Positions 42,961-51,127 of a stretch of DNA of 64,000 nucleotides are shown here, one piece after another. Origin of the DNA: Sphingomonas xanthus (lineage in GTDB: Bacteria; Pseudomonadota; Alphaproteobacteria; Sphingomonadales; Sphingomonadaceae). How positions within the stretch are numbered: position 1 is the stretch's first letter; every line of letters begins with the position of its first letter. The notes beneath the pieces are model-generated. The model worked only from the letters and a program-made list of their open reading frames with translations, was not told where the DNA came from and searched no databases. The stretch spans positions 434,001 to 498,000 of the forward strand of contig NZ_CP041659.1 in assembly GCF_007998985.1 (NCBI RefSeq), in the 5' to 3' direction. The position numbers and the translations under genes are program-made.

Positions 42961-43866
42961 ATGATGATCGACTGGAACGATCTTAGATATCTTCTTGCAG
43001 TCGCCGAAGGCGGCAGCACCCTGGCCGCGGGCCGTGCGTTGCGGGTCAGCCAGACCACGGTCGCCCGCCGCATTGCCGCGCTTGAGGCCGCGGTCGGAAC
43101 CCCGCTGTTCGACCGGCGCAGTGCCGGCTACGCCCCTACCCCCGCTGCCCAGGCGTTGCTTCCGCTAGCGCAGGAGGTCGCGGGGGCTGCCAGACGGTTC
43201 GAGGAGGCCGCCGACGCCGGCCGCCGCGCCGTGGGCGGAGTGGTCCGGCTGACTACCGAGGATATTTTCGCTGACGCCCTGCTCGCGCCGCTGCTCGCCG
43301 AACTCTACGTACTTCATCCCGAAATCCGCATCGAGATCGACAGCACGCGCCTGCTGCGTGATCTCGGCGCCGGTGAAGCCGACGTCGCCTTCCGCAGTAC
43401 CAGCCGGACTGCGCCGGCGGGGGTGGTCGGACGGCGGATCTGCGCCGACGACTGGACCTTCTATTGCAGCCGCGACTATGCCCAGCGCCACGGCGACATC
43501 CCGCGGACGATGAGCGCCCTGCGCGACCATCCGCTGGTCGGCGGCGGTGGCGGCAATTTGTGGCGCGCCTATGAAGCGATCCTCGCGGAGTATGGGCTGC
43601 GCGACCGGGTCGCGATCCACCAGGGCACCTCGACCGGACTGCTGACCGGGATCCGCGCCGGAATGGGCATCGGCGTGCTTCCGTGTATCGTCGCCGACGG
43701 GGACGAAAATCTGCTGCGCTGCATGCGGCCCAGAACCGACCATGGGCGAGTTCTCTGGCTGCTTACCCATCAGCGGGTCCGTCACAGCCCGCCGGTAAGG
43801 GCGGCGATCGATTTCCTCTACAAGCGGCTGAGGGCGCAGGTGAAAGCACTCAACCTCAACGTCTGA
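42961..43866 (+). CDS. LysR family transcriptional regulator
   Basis: 301 residues. N-terminal winged helix (DWNDLRYLLAVAEGGSTLAA, GRALRVSQTTVARRIAALEA, GTPLFDRRSAGYAPTPAAQA), then a substrate-binding domain (GGVVRLTTEDIFADALLAPL, then LAELYVLHPEIRIEIDSTRL). An alternative ATG is one codon later. Likely controls the divergent urcA gene and itself through the palindrome at 42910-42927; the effector is unknown. Confidence 0.9.
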   Translation: MMIDWNDLRYLLAVAEGGSTLAAGRALRVSQTTVARRIAALEAAVGTPLFDRRSAGYAPTPAAQALLPLAQEVAGAARRFEEAADAGRRAVGGVVRLTTEDIFADALLAPLLAELYVLHPEIRIEIDSTRLLRDLGAGEADVAFRSTSRTAPAGVVGRRICADDWTFYCSRDYAQRHGDIPRTMSALRDHPLVGGGGGNLWRAYEAILAEYGLRDRVAIHQGTSTGLLTGIRAGMGIGVLPCIVADGDENLLRCMRPRTDHGRVLWLLTHQRVRHSPPVRAAIDFLYKRLRAQVKALNLNV

Positions 43867-43902
43867 GCGCTGACGCGCAGTTAGGCCGCTAATACGAAAT
43901 GC

Positions 43903-45726
43903 TCACTCGACCGTAACGCTCTTCGCCAGGTTGCGCGGTTGGTCGACGTCGGTGCCCTTGGCGACCGCGACATGATAGGCGAGCAGCTGCACCGGCACCG
44001 CATAGACCAGCGGCGCGATCAGCGGGTGGACCTCGGGCATTTCGATCGTCGCCATGCAGCCTTCGCCGGCATCGGCCAGCCCCTTTGCATCGGAAATGAG
44101 GATGATCTTGCCGCCGCGCGCCCGGACCTCCTGCATGTTGCTGACGGTTTTTTCGAACAAGGGTCCCGACGGGGCGATGACGATCACCGGGACCAGGTCG
44201 TCGATTAGCGCGATAGGCCCATGCTTCATTTCCCCGGCGGCATAGCCTTCGGCGTGGATGTAGCTGATTTCCTTGAGCTTCAGCGCGCCCTCCAGCGCCA
44301 TCGGATAATCGGGACCGCGGCCCAGGTAGAGGACGTCGCGCGCCGGGGCGACCAGGTGGGCTATGCCGGCGATATCCTCATCATGGCCAAGTGCATTGTT
44401 GATTGCTTCGGGCGCCTCGCGGAGGTGCTCGACCACCGCGCGTTCCTCGTCCTCGCTCATCCGCCCCTTGGCGCGGGCAAGGTTGGCGGCAAGCGCCGCA
44501 AGCACGCTCAGTTGGCAGGTAAAGGCCTTGGTCGAGGCGACCCCGATTTCCGGCCCGGCATGCGTCGGAAGCAATAAGTCCGCTTCCCGCGCCATCGAGC
44601 TGGTGGGGACATTGACCACCACGGCGATGATCTGCCCTTCGGCCCGGGCATGGCGCAGCGCGGCTAGCGTGTCGGCGGTCTCGCCGCTTTGCGAAATGAA
44701 CAGCGCCAGCCCGCCCGGCTCGAGCACCGGCTCGCGGTAGCGAAATTCGCTCGCCACATCGAGATCGACCGGCACCCGGGCGAACTGTTCGAACCAATAT
44801 TTGGCGACCATTCCGGCATAAAAGCTGGTGCCGCAGGCAACGATGGTGATGCGTTTGACCGCGCTCAGGTCGAAATCGATGTCGGGCAGCGCGACCTTGC
44901 CGTCGAACGGGCGAACATAGCTTTGCAAGGTCTGGGCGACGACGAGCGGTTGCTCGAAAATCTCCTTCTGCATGTAGTGGCGATAATTGCCCTTTTCGAT
45001 CTGCGCCGCCGAAGCCCCGGATTCGATGATCTCGCGGCTAACCGGCGCGTTGGACCGGTCGTAAATCTCGATCCGGTCACGGGTGACCACCGCCCAATCG
45101 CCTTCATCGAGATAGGCGATCTTCTGGGTCAGCGGGGCAAGCGCCAATGCGTCGGAGCCGAGGTAATTTTCGCCCTCCCCGTAGCCGACGGTAAGCGGCG
45201 CGCCCATGCGCGCGCCGATCAGCTGGTCGGGATAGTCACGGAACAGGAAGGCGATCGCGAAGGCGCCGTGGAGGCGCGGCAGCACCATCGCCACCGCGTC
45301 GGTCGGCGATGACCCCCGCTCTACCTCGCGCGCGACCAGATGCGCGACAACTTCGGAATCGGTTTCGCTGAGGAATTTGCGCCCGTCGGCGATCAGCTCA
45401 TCGCGCAGCGGCTTGAAATTCTCGATGATGCCATTGTGCACCAGCGCGACCGGGCCGGCGATATGGGGATGGGCGTTGTCGACCGTCGGCGCGCCATGGG
45501 TGGCCCAGCGCGTATGGGCGATCCCGACTTCGCCCGGAAGCGCCGACCGGGCCAGCTCGCGCGCCAAATTCTCGAGCTTCCCCTCGGCCCGGCGCCGCGC
45601 AAACTCACCATTTTCGACCGTGCAGATGCCGGCCGAGTCATAACCGCGGTACTCAAGCCGCTTCAGTCCATCGAACAATCGCTGCGCGACCGGTTCCCGC
45701 CCGACAATCCCGACAATCCCGCACAT
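43903..45726 (-). CDS. glmS: Glutamine-fructose-6-phosphate aminotransferase (isomerising)
   Basis: 607 residues from the ATG at 45726, which places the nucleophile at C2 (MCGIVGIVG). Glutaminase part with GIAHTRWATHGAPTVDNAHP; two SIS domains with VACGTSFYAGMVAKYWFEQF, FISQSGETADTLAALRHARA; ends in LAKSVTVE. It makes glucosamine-6-phosphate. Starts one base after the glmU stop; both serve UDP-GlcNAc supply. Confidence 0.97.
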   Translation of the reverse strand: MCGIVGIVGREPVAQRLFDGLKRLEYRGYDSAGICTVENGEFARRRAEGKLENLARELARSALPGEVGIAHTRWATHGAPTVDNAHPHIAGPVALVHNGIIENFKPLRDELIADGRKFLSETDSEVVAHLVAREVERGSSPTDAVAMVLPRLHGAFAIAFLFRDYPDQLIGARMGAPLTVGYGEGENYLGSDALALAPLTQKIAYLDEGDWAVVTRDRIEIYDRSNAPVSREIIESGASAAQIEKGNYRHYMQKEIFEQPLVVAQTLQSYVRPFDGKVALPDIDFDLSAVKRITIVACGTSFYAGMVAKYWFEQFARVPVDLDVASEFRYREPVLEPGGLALFISQSGETADTLAALRHARAEGQIIAVVVNVPTSSMAREADLLLPTHAGPEIGVASTKAFTCQLSVLAALAANLARAKGRMSEDEERAVVEHLREAPEAINNALGHDEDIAGIAHLVAPARDVLYLGRGPDYPMALEGALKLKEISYIHAEGYAAGEMKHGPIALIDDLVPVIVIAPSGPLFEKTVSNMQEVRARGGKIILISDAKGLADAGEGCMATIEMPEVHPLIAPLVYAVPVQLLAYHVAVAKGTDVDQPRNLAKSVTVE

Positions 45727-45727
45727 G

Positions 45728-47083
45728 CTATGCCTTGTCCTTCTTCGCTTGCTGCCTGGCCCGGAATCGGGCGGCCCAGCCCTTGAGGCCGCGCTGGTCG
45801 CCCCGCGCGACCGCCAGTTCGTCGGCCGCGACATCGCTGGTGATGGTCGAGCCCGCGCCGACGATCGCGCCGTCGCCGATGCTCACCGGCGCAACCAGCG
45901 CGCTGTTCGATCCGATGAACGCGCCGGCGCCGATGGTCGTGCGATATTTGCCGAACCCGTCATAATTGCAGGTGATCGTCCCGGCGCCGATATTGGCCTT
46001 CTCCCCCACTTCGGCATCGCCGATATAGCTTAGGTGGTTGGCCTTCGCGCCCTTGCCCAGGCGCGCCTTCTTCACCTCGACGAAATTGCCGATCCTGGCA
46101 CCTTCGGAAAGGATCGCTCCGGGCCGCAGCCGGGCGAAGGGGCCGACCTCGCAGCCGGTCGAGATTGTCGCGCCCTCGATATGCGAGAAAGCGCGGATGG
46201 TGGCGCCATCGGCGATGCTGACGCCAGGACCGAACACGACATGAGGTTCGATGGTGCAATCACGGCCAAGCACTGTGTCGGCGGAGAACCAGACGCTTTC
46301 CGGGTCGATCAGCGTTGCCCCTTGGTCCAGCGCCTGTTCGCGGCGGCGGCGCTGCCAGTCGAGTTCGAGATGGGCGAGTTCAGCGCGGCTGTTGACGCCC
46401 GCAGTCTCGAACGGCTCGCCCTCGATTACTACCGGCGCACGGCCGTCGTCGCGGGCGATCATCACCACGTCGGGAAGATAAAATTCGCCAGCCGCATTGG
46501 CGTTGCCAACCGCATCCAGCCAGCGGAACAGGTCGCGCGAATGGGCGGCGAGCATCCCGCTGTTACACAGGCGCACCGCGCGCTCGGCCTCGTTGGCATC
46601 CTTATACTCGACCATCTTCGAAATCCGGTCACCTTCGCCGAGGATCACCCGCCCATAGGCCTTGCCATCGTCCGGCGAGCTGGCAAGCACCACCACGCCG
46701 GGATTGTCGGCGGCGGCAAGCCGGTCGAGCATGCGCTGAAGCGTGTCTTCGGTCACGAACGGCGTGTCGCCGTAAAGTACCAGCACCGGCCCGTCGAAGT
46801 CCGACAATGGCGCGGCCGCCATCTGCACGGCATGGGCGGTGCCTTTCTGCTCGGCCTGAACCGCGAGCGTCACGCCATGGCCGTCAAGCGCCGCCTCGAG
46901 CTGGTTGCGGCCCTTGCCCACGACCACCACCCGGCGCTCCGCGCCCATCGCCTCGACCGTGGCCAGCAGGTGAAGCAGCATCGGCCGCCCGGCGATCGGG
47001 TGGAGCACCTTGTGGGTATCGGAACGCATGCGGGTGCCCTGCCCGGCAGCGAGGATGACAACCGCGAATGTCGACTGATTCAT
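45728..47083 (-). CDS. glmU: Bifunctional UDP-N-acetylglucosamine diphosphorylase / glucosamine-1-phosphate N-acetyltransferase
   Basis: 451 residues from the ATG at 47083. N-terminal uridyltransferase with VVILAAGQGTRMRSDTHKVL, AEQKGTAHAVQMA and LYGDTPFV; C-terminal left-handed beta helix with hexapeptide repeats (GPGVSIADGATIRAFSHIEG, EKANIGAGTITCNYDGFGKY, IGSNSALVAPVSIGDGAIVG). It makes UDP-GlcNAc for peptidoglycan and lipid A. Operon glmU-glmS. Confidence 0.97.
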   Translation of the reverse strand: MNQSTFAVVILAAGQGTRMRSDTHKVLHPIAGRPMLLHLLATVEAMGAERRVVVVGKGRNQLEAALDGHGVTLAVQAEQKGTAHAVQMAAAPLSDFDGPVLVLYGDTPFVTEDTLQRMLDRLAAADNPGVVVLASSPDDGKAYGRVILGEGDRISKMVEYKDANEAERAVRLCNSGMLAAHSRDLFRWLDAVGNANAAGEFYLPDVVMIARDDGRAPVVIEGEPFETAGVNSRAELAHLELDWQRRRREQALDQGATLIDPESVWFSADTVLGRDCTIEPHVVFGPGVSIADGATIRAFSHIEGATISTGCEVGPFARLRPGAILSEGARIGNFVEVKKARLGKGAKANHLSYIGDAEVGEKANIGAGTITCNYDGFGKYRTTIGAGAFIGSNSALVAPVSIGDGAIVGAGSTITSDVAADELAVARGDQRGLKGWAARFRARQQAKKDKA

Positions 47084-47121
47084 CGCCCCGCCTTGGCACG
47101 ACCGCTTGCGCTTTGCCATAG

Positions 47122-47155
47122 AGCAAGGGCCCCGGCGCGATGCCGGAGCCCTGCT
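47122..47155 (-). terminator. Hairpin downstream of the H1-like gene
   Basis: A 10-base arm at 47127-47136 pairs with 47142-47151 with one mismatch, and outer AGCA/TGCT bases extend it around one bulge. It lies 22 bases past the stop of the H1-like gene on the minus strand and before glmU. No strong T-run. Confidence 0.55.
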
Positions 47156-47176
47156 ATTCCGCTTCCTTCCGGCGCC

Positions 47177-47701
47177 CTAGCTGGCCGGGGTCGTCTTGGG
47201 CTTGGCGGGTGCCCGCTTGCGCGCGGTCGAACTGGAACGGCGCTTGGCCGTCGTGCCCTTGGTGGCGCGCTTGGCCGCGGTCTTTGTTCCGCTCTTGGAC
47301 GGAGCCTTGCGCGTTGCGCCCGCCTTGCGCGGCGCCGCCTTGGTCGCGACCGGCTTTGAGGAAGATGTCGACGAATACCCGTCCTCGGTCCAGTTACCCG
47401 ACATTACCCGCTGCGCCGCGTCTGCCACCGCTTCGGCGATCAGCGAGCCGAGCTTGGAAGCGTTGGTCATCATCGCCGTCGCCGCCTGGCTTGCGCTGTC
47501 CGCCGCATCGAGTCCGGCGTCGCGGATCGCCTTGCGAGCCTTGGGGCTTGCAGCGATCGCCGCCGCCGCCGCGGTAAGCCCGGCGGCGAGCATCTCGCGG
47601 CTCATCGCGGCCTTGGCGATCTTGTCCATGGTCGTCGTGCTATTATTGCTGCTGCTGCTCTTGCCGCTGCTCTTGGTGCGGCTGCTTGTCGACTTCGCCA
47701 T
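47177..47701 (-). CDS. Histone-H1-like, lysine- and alanine-rich protein
   Basis: 174 residues in three parts: a Ser/Thr/Lys-rich start (residues 1-24), an alanine-rich helical middle (about 25-100, AAGLTAAAAAIAASPKARKA, GSLIAEAVADAAQRVMSGNW) and a basic, disordered end rich in Lys, Arg, Ala, Pro (from about 113, KPVATKAAPRKAGATRKAPS, ARKRAPAKPKTTPAS). The tail resembles histone H1 and bacterial H1-like nucleoid proteins, so DNA or RNA binding is likely; the middle part is not recognised. GGGAGG precedes the ATG. An unusual 5' leader with a tiny ORF and a hairpin lies upstream. Confidence 0.75.
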   Translation of the reverse strand: MAKSTSSRTKSSGKSSSSNNSTTTMDKIAKAAMSREMLAAGLTAAAAAIAASPKARKAIRDAGLDAADSASQAATAMMTNASKLGSLIAEAVADAAQRVMSGNWTEDGYSSTSSSKPVATKAAPRKAGATRKAPSKSGTKTAAKRATKGTTAKRRSSSTARKRAPAKPKTTPAS

Positions 47702-47789
47702 TTACTGCCTCCCTGTGGTCCGTTTGTTCACAAAAGCGGTTCAGTGCCGAAACGGTTCCGAAATAGGCGAAGAAGACAGGCAAGGTAAA

Positions 47790-47818
47790 GGGAGCCGCCG
47801 CACCACGCGGCGACCCCC
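47790..47818 (-). terminator. 12-bp hairpin in the leader of the H1-like gene
   Basis: 47790-47801 pairs with 47807-47818 over 12 bases including two G-U type pairs, loop 5 bases. On the minus strand the 3' arm is followed by TTTACC. It lies 53 bases after the leader ORF stop and 88 bases before the H1-like start, the place expected for an attenuator or a small-RNA terminator. Confidence 0.55.
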
Positions 47819-47871
47819 TCAACATGGTCAGCGACCGGACGTTCAAACCCGGAAGGACATGGACTGGCTGG

Positions 47872-47928
47872 TTAGGCCGTCACCTTCCAAGCGAACTGGA
47901 CCGACCTCTCTGCTGAACCATGAGACAT
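47872..47928 (-). CDS. Possible leader peptide, 18 residues
   Basis: Encodes MSHGSAERSVQFAWKVTA and stop. It is supported mainly by its ribosome-binding site: AAAGGAGGTGATCC, complementary over 14 bases to the 3' tail of 16S rRNA, with AGGAGG 7 bases before the ATG. A hairpin follows 53 bases later and the H1-like gene 170 bases later. The 307 bases between 47702 and 48008 hold only this ORF, its ribosome-binding site, the hairpin and an AT-richer upstream stretch (47980-48040) that may contain its promoter. Whether the peptide or the RNA is the product is open. Confidence 0.5.
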   Translation of the reverse strand: MSHGSAERSVQFAWKVTA

Positions 47929-47929
47929 C

Positions 47930-47943
47930 GGATCACCTCCTTT
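47930..47943 (-). promoter_or_regulatory. Extended perfect Shine-Dalgarno sequence
   Basis: The minus strand reads AAAGGAGGTGATCC, complementary over its full length to the 16S rRNA 3' end. Most ribosome-binding sites in this window match over 4-7 bases, so this one stands out. Spacing to the ATG at 47928 is optimal. Confidence 0.7.
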
Positions 47944-48008
47944 CGCTGCGTTGATTGCAGGCACAGCATGTTGTGTGTCGGAGGGATAAACAAGACTTGT
48001 AATTGTGG

Positions 48009-48428
48009 TCAGATTCGACAATCTTCAATGCTTCGCGCCGCTTCCGGCCAGCTCGGAATCGCCAGCGTGGCCCCCGCCCCGCCCCACACCAGGAAACGCC
48101 CCCGGCTAAAGGCGATCGCGTCGAGCAGCGGGTCGGTTGCCGCGACCCTTCCGGTCGAGGGAATGGCACGGGTAAGGGCGCTGGTTGCAATCGACAGAAC
48201 TGCGGGCGGAGTCCCGGGACGGGAAATGATCACCGTCCGGCTGGTCCGGTCGCAGCGAATCGACAAAAGATTCCCGTAGCGCGCTTCCGACCCGGCGGGC
48301 GTCGCCGAATAGCTCCACGCGCCAGGACTGATGGGCAGCGCCTTGCCGGTCTCGAAAGTCAACGCCGGCTGCTGGGCGGAGGCGGGAACGGCGGCAAGTG
48401 CTAGCGACGCGATGAACAAGCGAATCAT
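48009..48428 (-). CDS. Exported protein of unknown function
   Basis: 139 residues. Signal peptide (MIRLFIASLALAAVPASAQ), then ALPISPGAWSYSATPAGSEA, LLSIRCDRTSRTVIISR, VAATDPLLDAIAFSRGRFLV and a final C in SIEDCRI. The two cysteines could form a disulfide. I do not recognise a named family, though the layout (short exported protein next to phaR) seems familiar from sphingomonads. Overlaps the phaR stop by 4 bases, so it is co-transcribed with phaR. Confidence 0.78.
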   Translation of the reverse strand: MIRLFIASLALAAVPASAQQPALTFETGKALPISPGAWSYSATPAGSEARYGNLLSIRCDRTSRTVIISRPGTPPAVLSIATSALTRAIPSTGRVAATDPLLDAIAFSRGRFLVWGGAGATLAIPSWPEAARSIEDCRI

Positions 48429-48943
48429 TTGCCGAGCTTATCGACCTTTGCCTGCAGTGCGGCCAATTCGGCCTTCAGCTTGCCCAGTTCGTCGCTCGCT
48501 TCGTCGCCGGCCTTCGCTTTCTTGCCGGCCATCGCGCCGGCCGCTTCCTCGAACAGAGCCATGTTGCGCTTGGCCATGTCGGCGAACATGTTCGGGCCGA
48601 ACGCGCCGGTCATCGTCGCCGACTGTTTCTGGAAAGCATCCATCGCGGCTTCGAGATAGGGGGGCACTGCGCCCTGCATCTGTCCGCCGTAAAGGCCGAT
48701 CAGCTGGCGCAGGAAATTTACCGGCAGCAAAGTTGATCCGCGCGCCTCTTCATCGACGATGATCTGGGTCAGGACCTGGTGGGTGATGTCCTCGCCCGAC
48801 TTGGCGTCGACCACTTCGAAATCGCGGCCTTCGCGGATCATTGCGGCAAGCCGGTCGAGCGTGATGTAGCTGCTGCTTTCGGTATCGTAGAGGCGCCGGT
48901 TGGCGTATTTCTTGATAGTCACCTTGTCCGCCGCCTTGGCCAT
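48425..48943 (-). CDS. phaR: Polyhydroxyalkanoate synthesis regulator PhaR
   Basis: 172 residues from the ATG at 48943, with AGGAG upstream. N-terminal DNA-binding PHB/PHA accumulation domain (IKKYANRRLYDTESSSYITL, DRLAAMIREGRDFEVVDAKS, then EDITHQVLTQII), a middle part (LPVNFLRQLIGLYGGQMQGA, then VPPYLEAAMDAF) and a C-terminal coiled coil. PhaR represses phasin and storage genes and is released by the polymer. No PHA synthase is in the window. Confidence 0.92.
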   Translation of the reverse strand: MAKAADKVTIKKYANRRLYDTESSSYITLDRLAAMIREGRDFEVVDAKSGEDITHQVLTQIIVDEEARGSTLLPVNFLRQLIGLYGGQMQGAVPPYLEAAMDAFQKQSATMTGAFGPNMFADMAKRNMALFEEAAGAMAGKKAKAGDEASDELGKLKAELAALQAKVDKLGK

Positions 48944-49076
48944 TCCGTCGCTCCTGAAGCTTTGGCGAGAGCCTAGACCCCGCGATTGCGCACCGCAACA
49001 TGGGTTGGCCGCAGATGCGATATGGTCGGCGCTGGACGCTTGCGGGCGGCGCCGGGCCAAGCTAAGCGGGCGCCAC

Positions 49077-49153
49077 GCACCCATAGCTCAGCTGGATAGA
49101 GCGTTGCCCTCCGAAGGCAAAGGCCAGAGGTTCGAATCCTCTTGGGTGCGCCA
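49077..49153 (+). tRNA. tRNA-Arg (anticodon CCG)
   Basis: Acceptor arm GCACCCA (49077-49083) pairs with TGGGTGC (49143-49149); discriminator G and an encoded CCA (49151-49153). D arm contains TAGCTCAGCTGGATAGAGC, anticodon stem TTGCC/GGCAA with loop CTCCGAA, anticodon CCG at 49111-49113, T arm AGAGG-TTCGAAT-CCTCT. It reads CGG. Confidence 0.96.
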
Positions 49154-49190
49154 TTTGTATCGGGCGTTGCGTCGACCCTTGGAATGGGGA

Positions 49191-50690
49191 ATGATCATGT
49201 TCCAGATCGACGATCGCCGCTTCAACCGGCTTGCGATCGCGGGTCTGATCGTCGGCTTCCTCCTTGTCCTTGCTGCCTTTGCCGCCTCCTTGTGGGTATT
49301 CCGGTCGAACACGCAGGCGAACGCGCTGGTCGAGCGCACCCATGACATCGTCGATGAGATCGCTCGGCTGGAGATCATGGTCGAACGTGCCGAAACGGCG
49401 AGGCGCGGAATCGTCCTGTGGCCCGACATCTACCGGGTTGGAATCTACCAGGAGAGCGTCGCAGCGATACCCCACTCGATCGACCGGCTGAAAAAACTGG
49501 TCGAAGCCAATCCCGACCAGGTCGAACGGGTACGCGAGCTTGAACAGACGCTCCGCTTCCATGTCCGGGAAATGGACGATTCGGTGGACCTGGCACGGAG
49601 CGGCGAAACGCTCGGCGCGCAGCAGATCTTCATCGCCGACATTTCCAGCCAGCCGACCATTCGGGCCATCCGAACGCAGGCCGACGCCATGCGCAGCGAG
49701 GAGATCCGGCGGCTGGAGCAGCGGACTGCGGCGGTCGGCCGCAACATCCTCCACGTGCAATATGCACTGGCGCTGACCGGCCTGTTGCTGATGCTGCTGG
49801 GCGCGGCGACCTTCTGGCTGGTCCGGCGCTACACGCGCGACCTGACGACAACTCGCGACCGGCTGAAGCTGCTCAACAACGACCTTGAAAGCGCCGTTGA
49901 CGAGCGGACCCGCGATCTCACCCGCGCCAATGAGGAAATCCAGCGCTTCGCCTATATCGTCAGCCATGACCTGCGTTCCCCGCTGGTCAATGTGATGGGC
50001 TTCACCGCGGAGCTAGACCGCGCAGGGAAAATCGTCACCGCCTTCGTCGAAAGCGTCGAGACCCAGCATCCCGAACTGGTGGACGAGGAAGCGCGGCTGG
50101 CGGCGCGCGAGGACCTACCCGAGGCGATTGGCTTCATCCGCTCCTCAACCCAGAAGATGGACCGGCTGATCAACGCCATCCTCGACCTGTCGCGGCAGGG
50201 CCGCCGCGTGCTGACGCCCGAACATATGCCCATGGATCAGGTCATCGCCGACATCGCCGACAGCCTTGCCGTCCAGGCCGAGAAGCGCGGCGCGGCGATC
50301 CGCATCGAAAGCCCGCTGCCCGACATCAATCACGACCGGCTGGCGGTCGAGCAGCTGTTTTCCAACCTGATCGAGAATGCCACCAAATATCTGCATCCCG
50401 GACGGGCCGGTAAGGTTGTCGTGCGCGGCAAGCGCGACGGCAAGAGGGTCCGGTTCGAAGTCGAAGACAATGGGCGCGGGATTGCGCCCGAAGACCATGA
50501 ACGCGTGTTCGAACTGTTCCGCCGCTCGGGAAAACAGGACCAGGAAGGCGAAGGCATCGGGCTCGCCAATGTCCGCGCACTTGCCTATCGGCTAGGCGGG
50601 ATGGTGACGGTGAAATCGGCCTTAAGCGAAGGTTCAACCTTCATCGTCGATTTGCCGGTCACTTTCGCCAAGGAGGGGAAAGAACAGTGA
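49191..50690 (+). CDS. Sensor histidine kinase with CHASE3-like sensor
   Basis: 499 residues from the ATG at 49191 (another ATG two codons later). First membrane helix about residues 14-36, an exported helical sensor about 37-188 of CHASE3 type, second helix about 191-212, then a coiled linker and the HisKA domain with H259 in [19 protein letters not shown]. The ATPase domain shows N box [11 protein letters not shown]1 VEDNGRGIA and G2 [18 protein letters not shown]. It follows tRNA-Arg by 37 bases. The response regulator overlaps by 4 bases. Confidence 0.92.
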   Translation: MIMFQIDDRRFNRLAIAGLIVGFLLVLAAFAASLWVFRSNTQANALVERTHDIVDEIARLEIMVERAETARRGIVLWPDIYRVGIYQESVAAIPHSIDRLKKLVEANPDQVERVRELEQTLRFHVREMDDSVDLARSGETLGAQQIFIADISSQPTIRAIRTQADAMRSEEIRRLEQRTAAVGRNILHVQYALALTGLLLMLLGAATFWLVRRYTRDLTTTRDRLKLLNNDLESAVDERTRDLTRANEEIQRFAYIVSHDLRSPLVNVMGFTAELDRAGKIVTAFVESVETQHPELVDEEARLAAREDLPEAIGFIRSSTQKMDRLINAILDLSRQGRRVLTPEHMPMDQVIADIADSLAVQAEKRGAAIRIESPLPDINHDRLAVEQLFSNLIENATKYLHPGRAGKVVVRGKRDGKRVRFEVEDNGRGIAPEDHERVFELFRRSGKQDQEGEGIGLANVRALAYRLGGMVTVKSALSEGSTFIVDLPVTFAKEGKEQ

Positions 50691-51127
50691 ACGCACACAG
50701 TCCGGTCCGGATCGTCATGATCGAGGACGATGAAGGCCATGCCCGGCTGATCGAGAAAAACATCCGCCGCGCCGGGATCAACAACGAGATCCGCCATTTC
50801 CTCGATGGCGGAAGCGGACTGGATTTCCTGTTCAACAGCCCCCACGGACCGGCGCACAATGGGCCGGCGCTGGTCCTCCTCGATCTCAACCTGCCGGACA
50901 TGAGCGGCACCGACATCCTCGCCAGGATCAAGGGTGACGAAAAGTTGCACCGCGTTCCCGTGGTCGTCCTCACCACCACCGACGACAAGGTCGAAATCCA
51001 GCGCTGCTACGACCTTGGCTGCAACGTCTACATCACCAAGCCGGTCAATTATGAAAGCTTCGCCGACGCGATCAAGCAGCTTGGGCTGTTCCTTTCGGTG
51101 ATCCAGGTGCCGAGCAACGCGGCCTGA
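50687..51127 (+). CDS. Single-domain response regulator (Rcp1-like)
   Basis: 146 residues, only a receiver domain. Acidic pocket EDD (residues 13-15), phosphorylation site D66 in LVLLDLNLPDMSG, switch TT in VVLTTTDDK, lysine in YITKPVNYESF. No output domain, so it probably passes phosphate on or acts by protein contact. The long insertion before D66 (FLFNSPHGPAHNGPAL) is typical of Rcp1-type partners of phytochrome-like kinases. Overlaps both neighbours. Confidence 0.9.
   Translation: MNAHSPVRIVMIEDDEGHARLIEKNIRRAGINNEIRHFLDGGSGLDFLFNSPHGPAHNGPALVLLDLNLPDMSGTDILARIKGDEKLHRVPVVVLTTTDDKVEIQRCYDLGCNVYITKPVNYESFADAIKQLGLFLSVIQVPSNAA

Noticed and set aside
46034..47359. 441-residue open frame opposite glmU
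   Set aside because: Antisense shadow; it runs past the glmU start into the H1-like gene region without any family match.
47930..47943. A remnant of a 16S rRNA 3' end on the plus strand
   Set aside because: Only 14 bases match and no other 16S sequence is next to it; spacing to an ATG on the minus strand fits a Shine-Dalgarno better.
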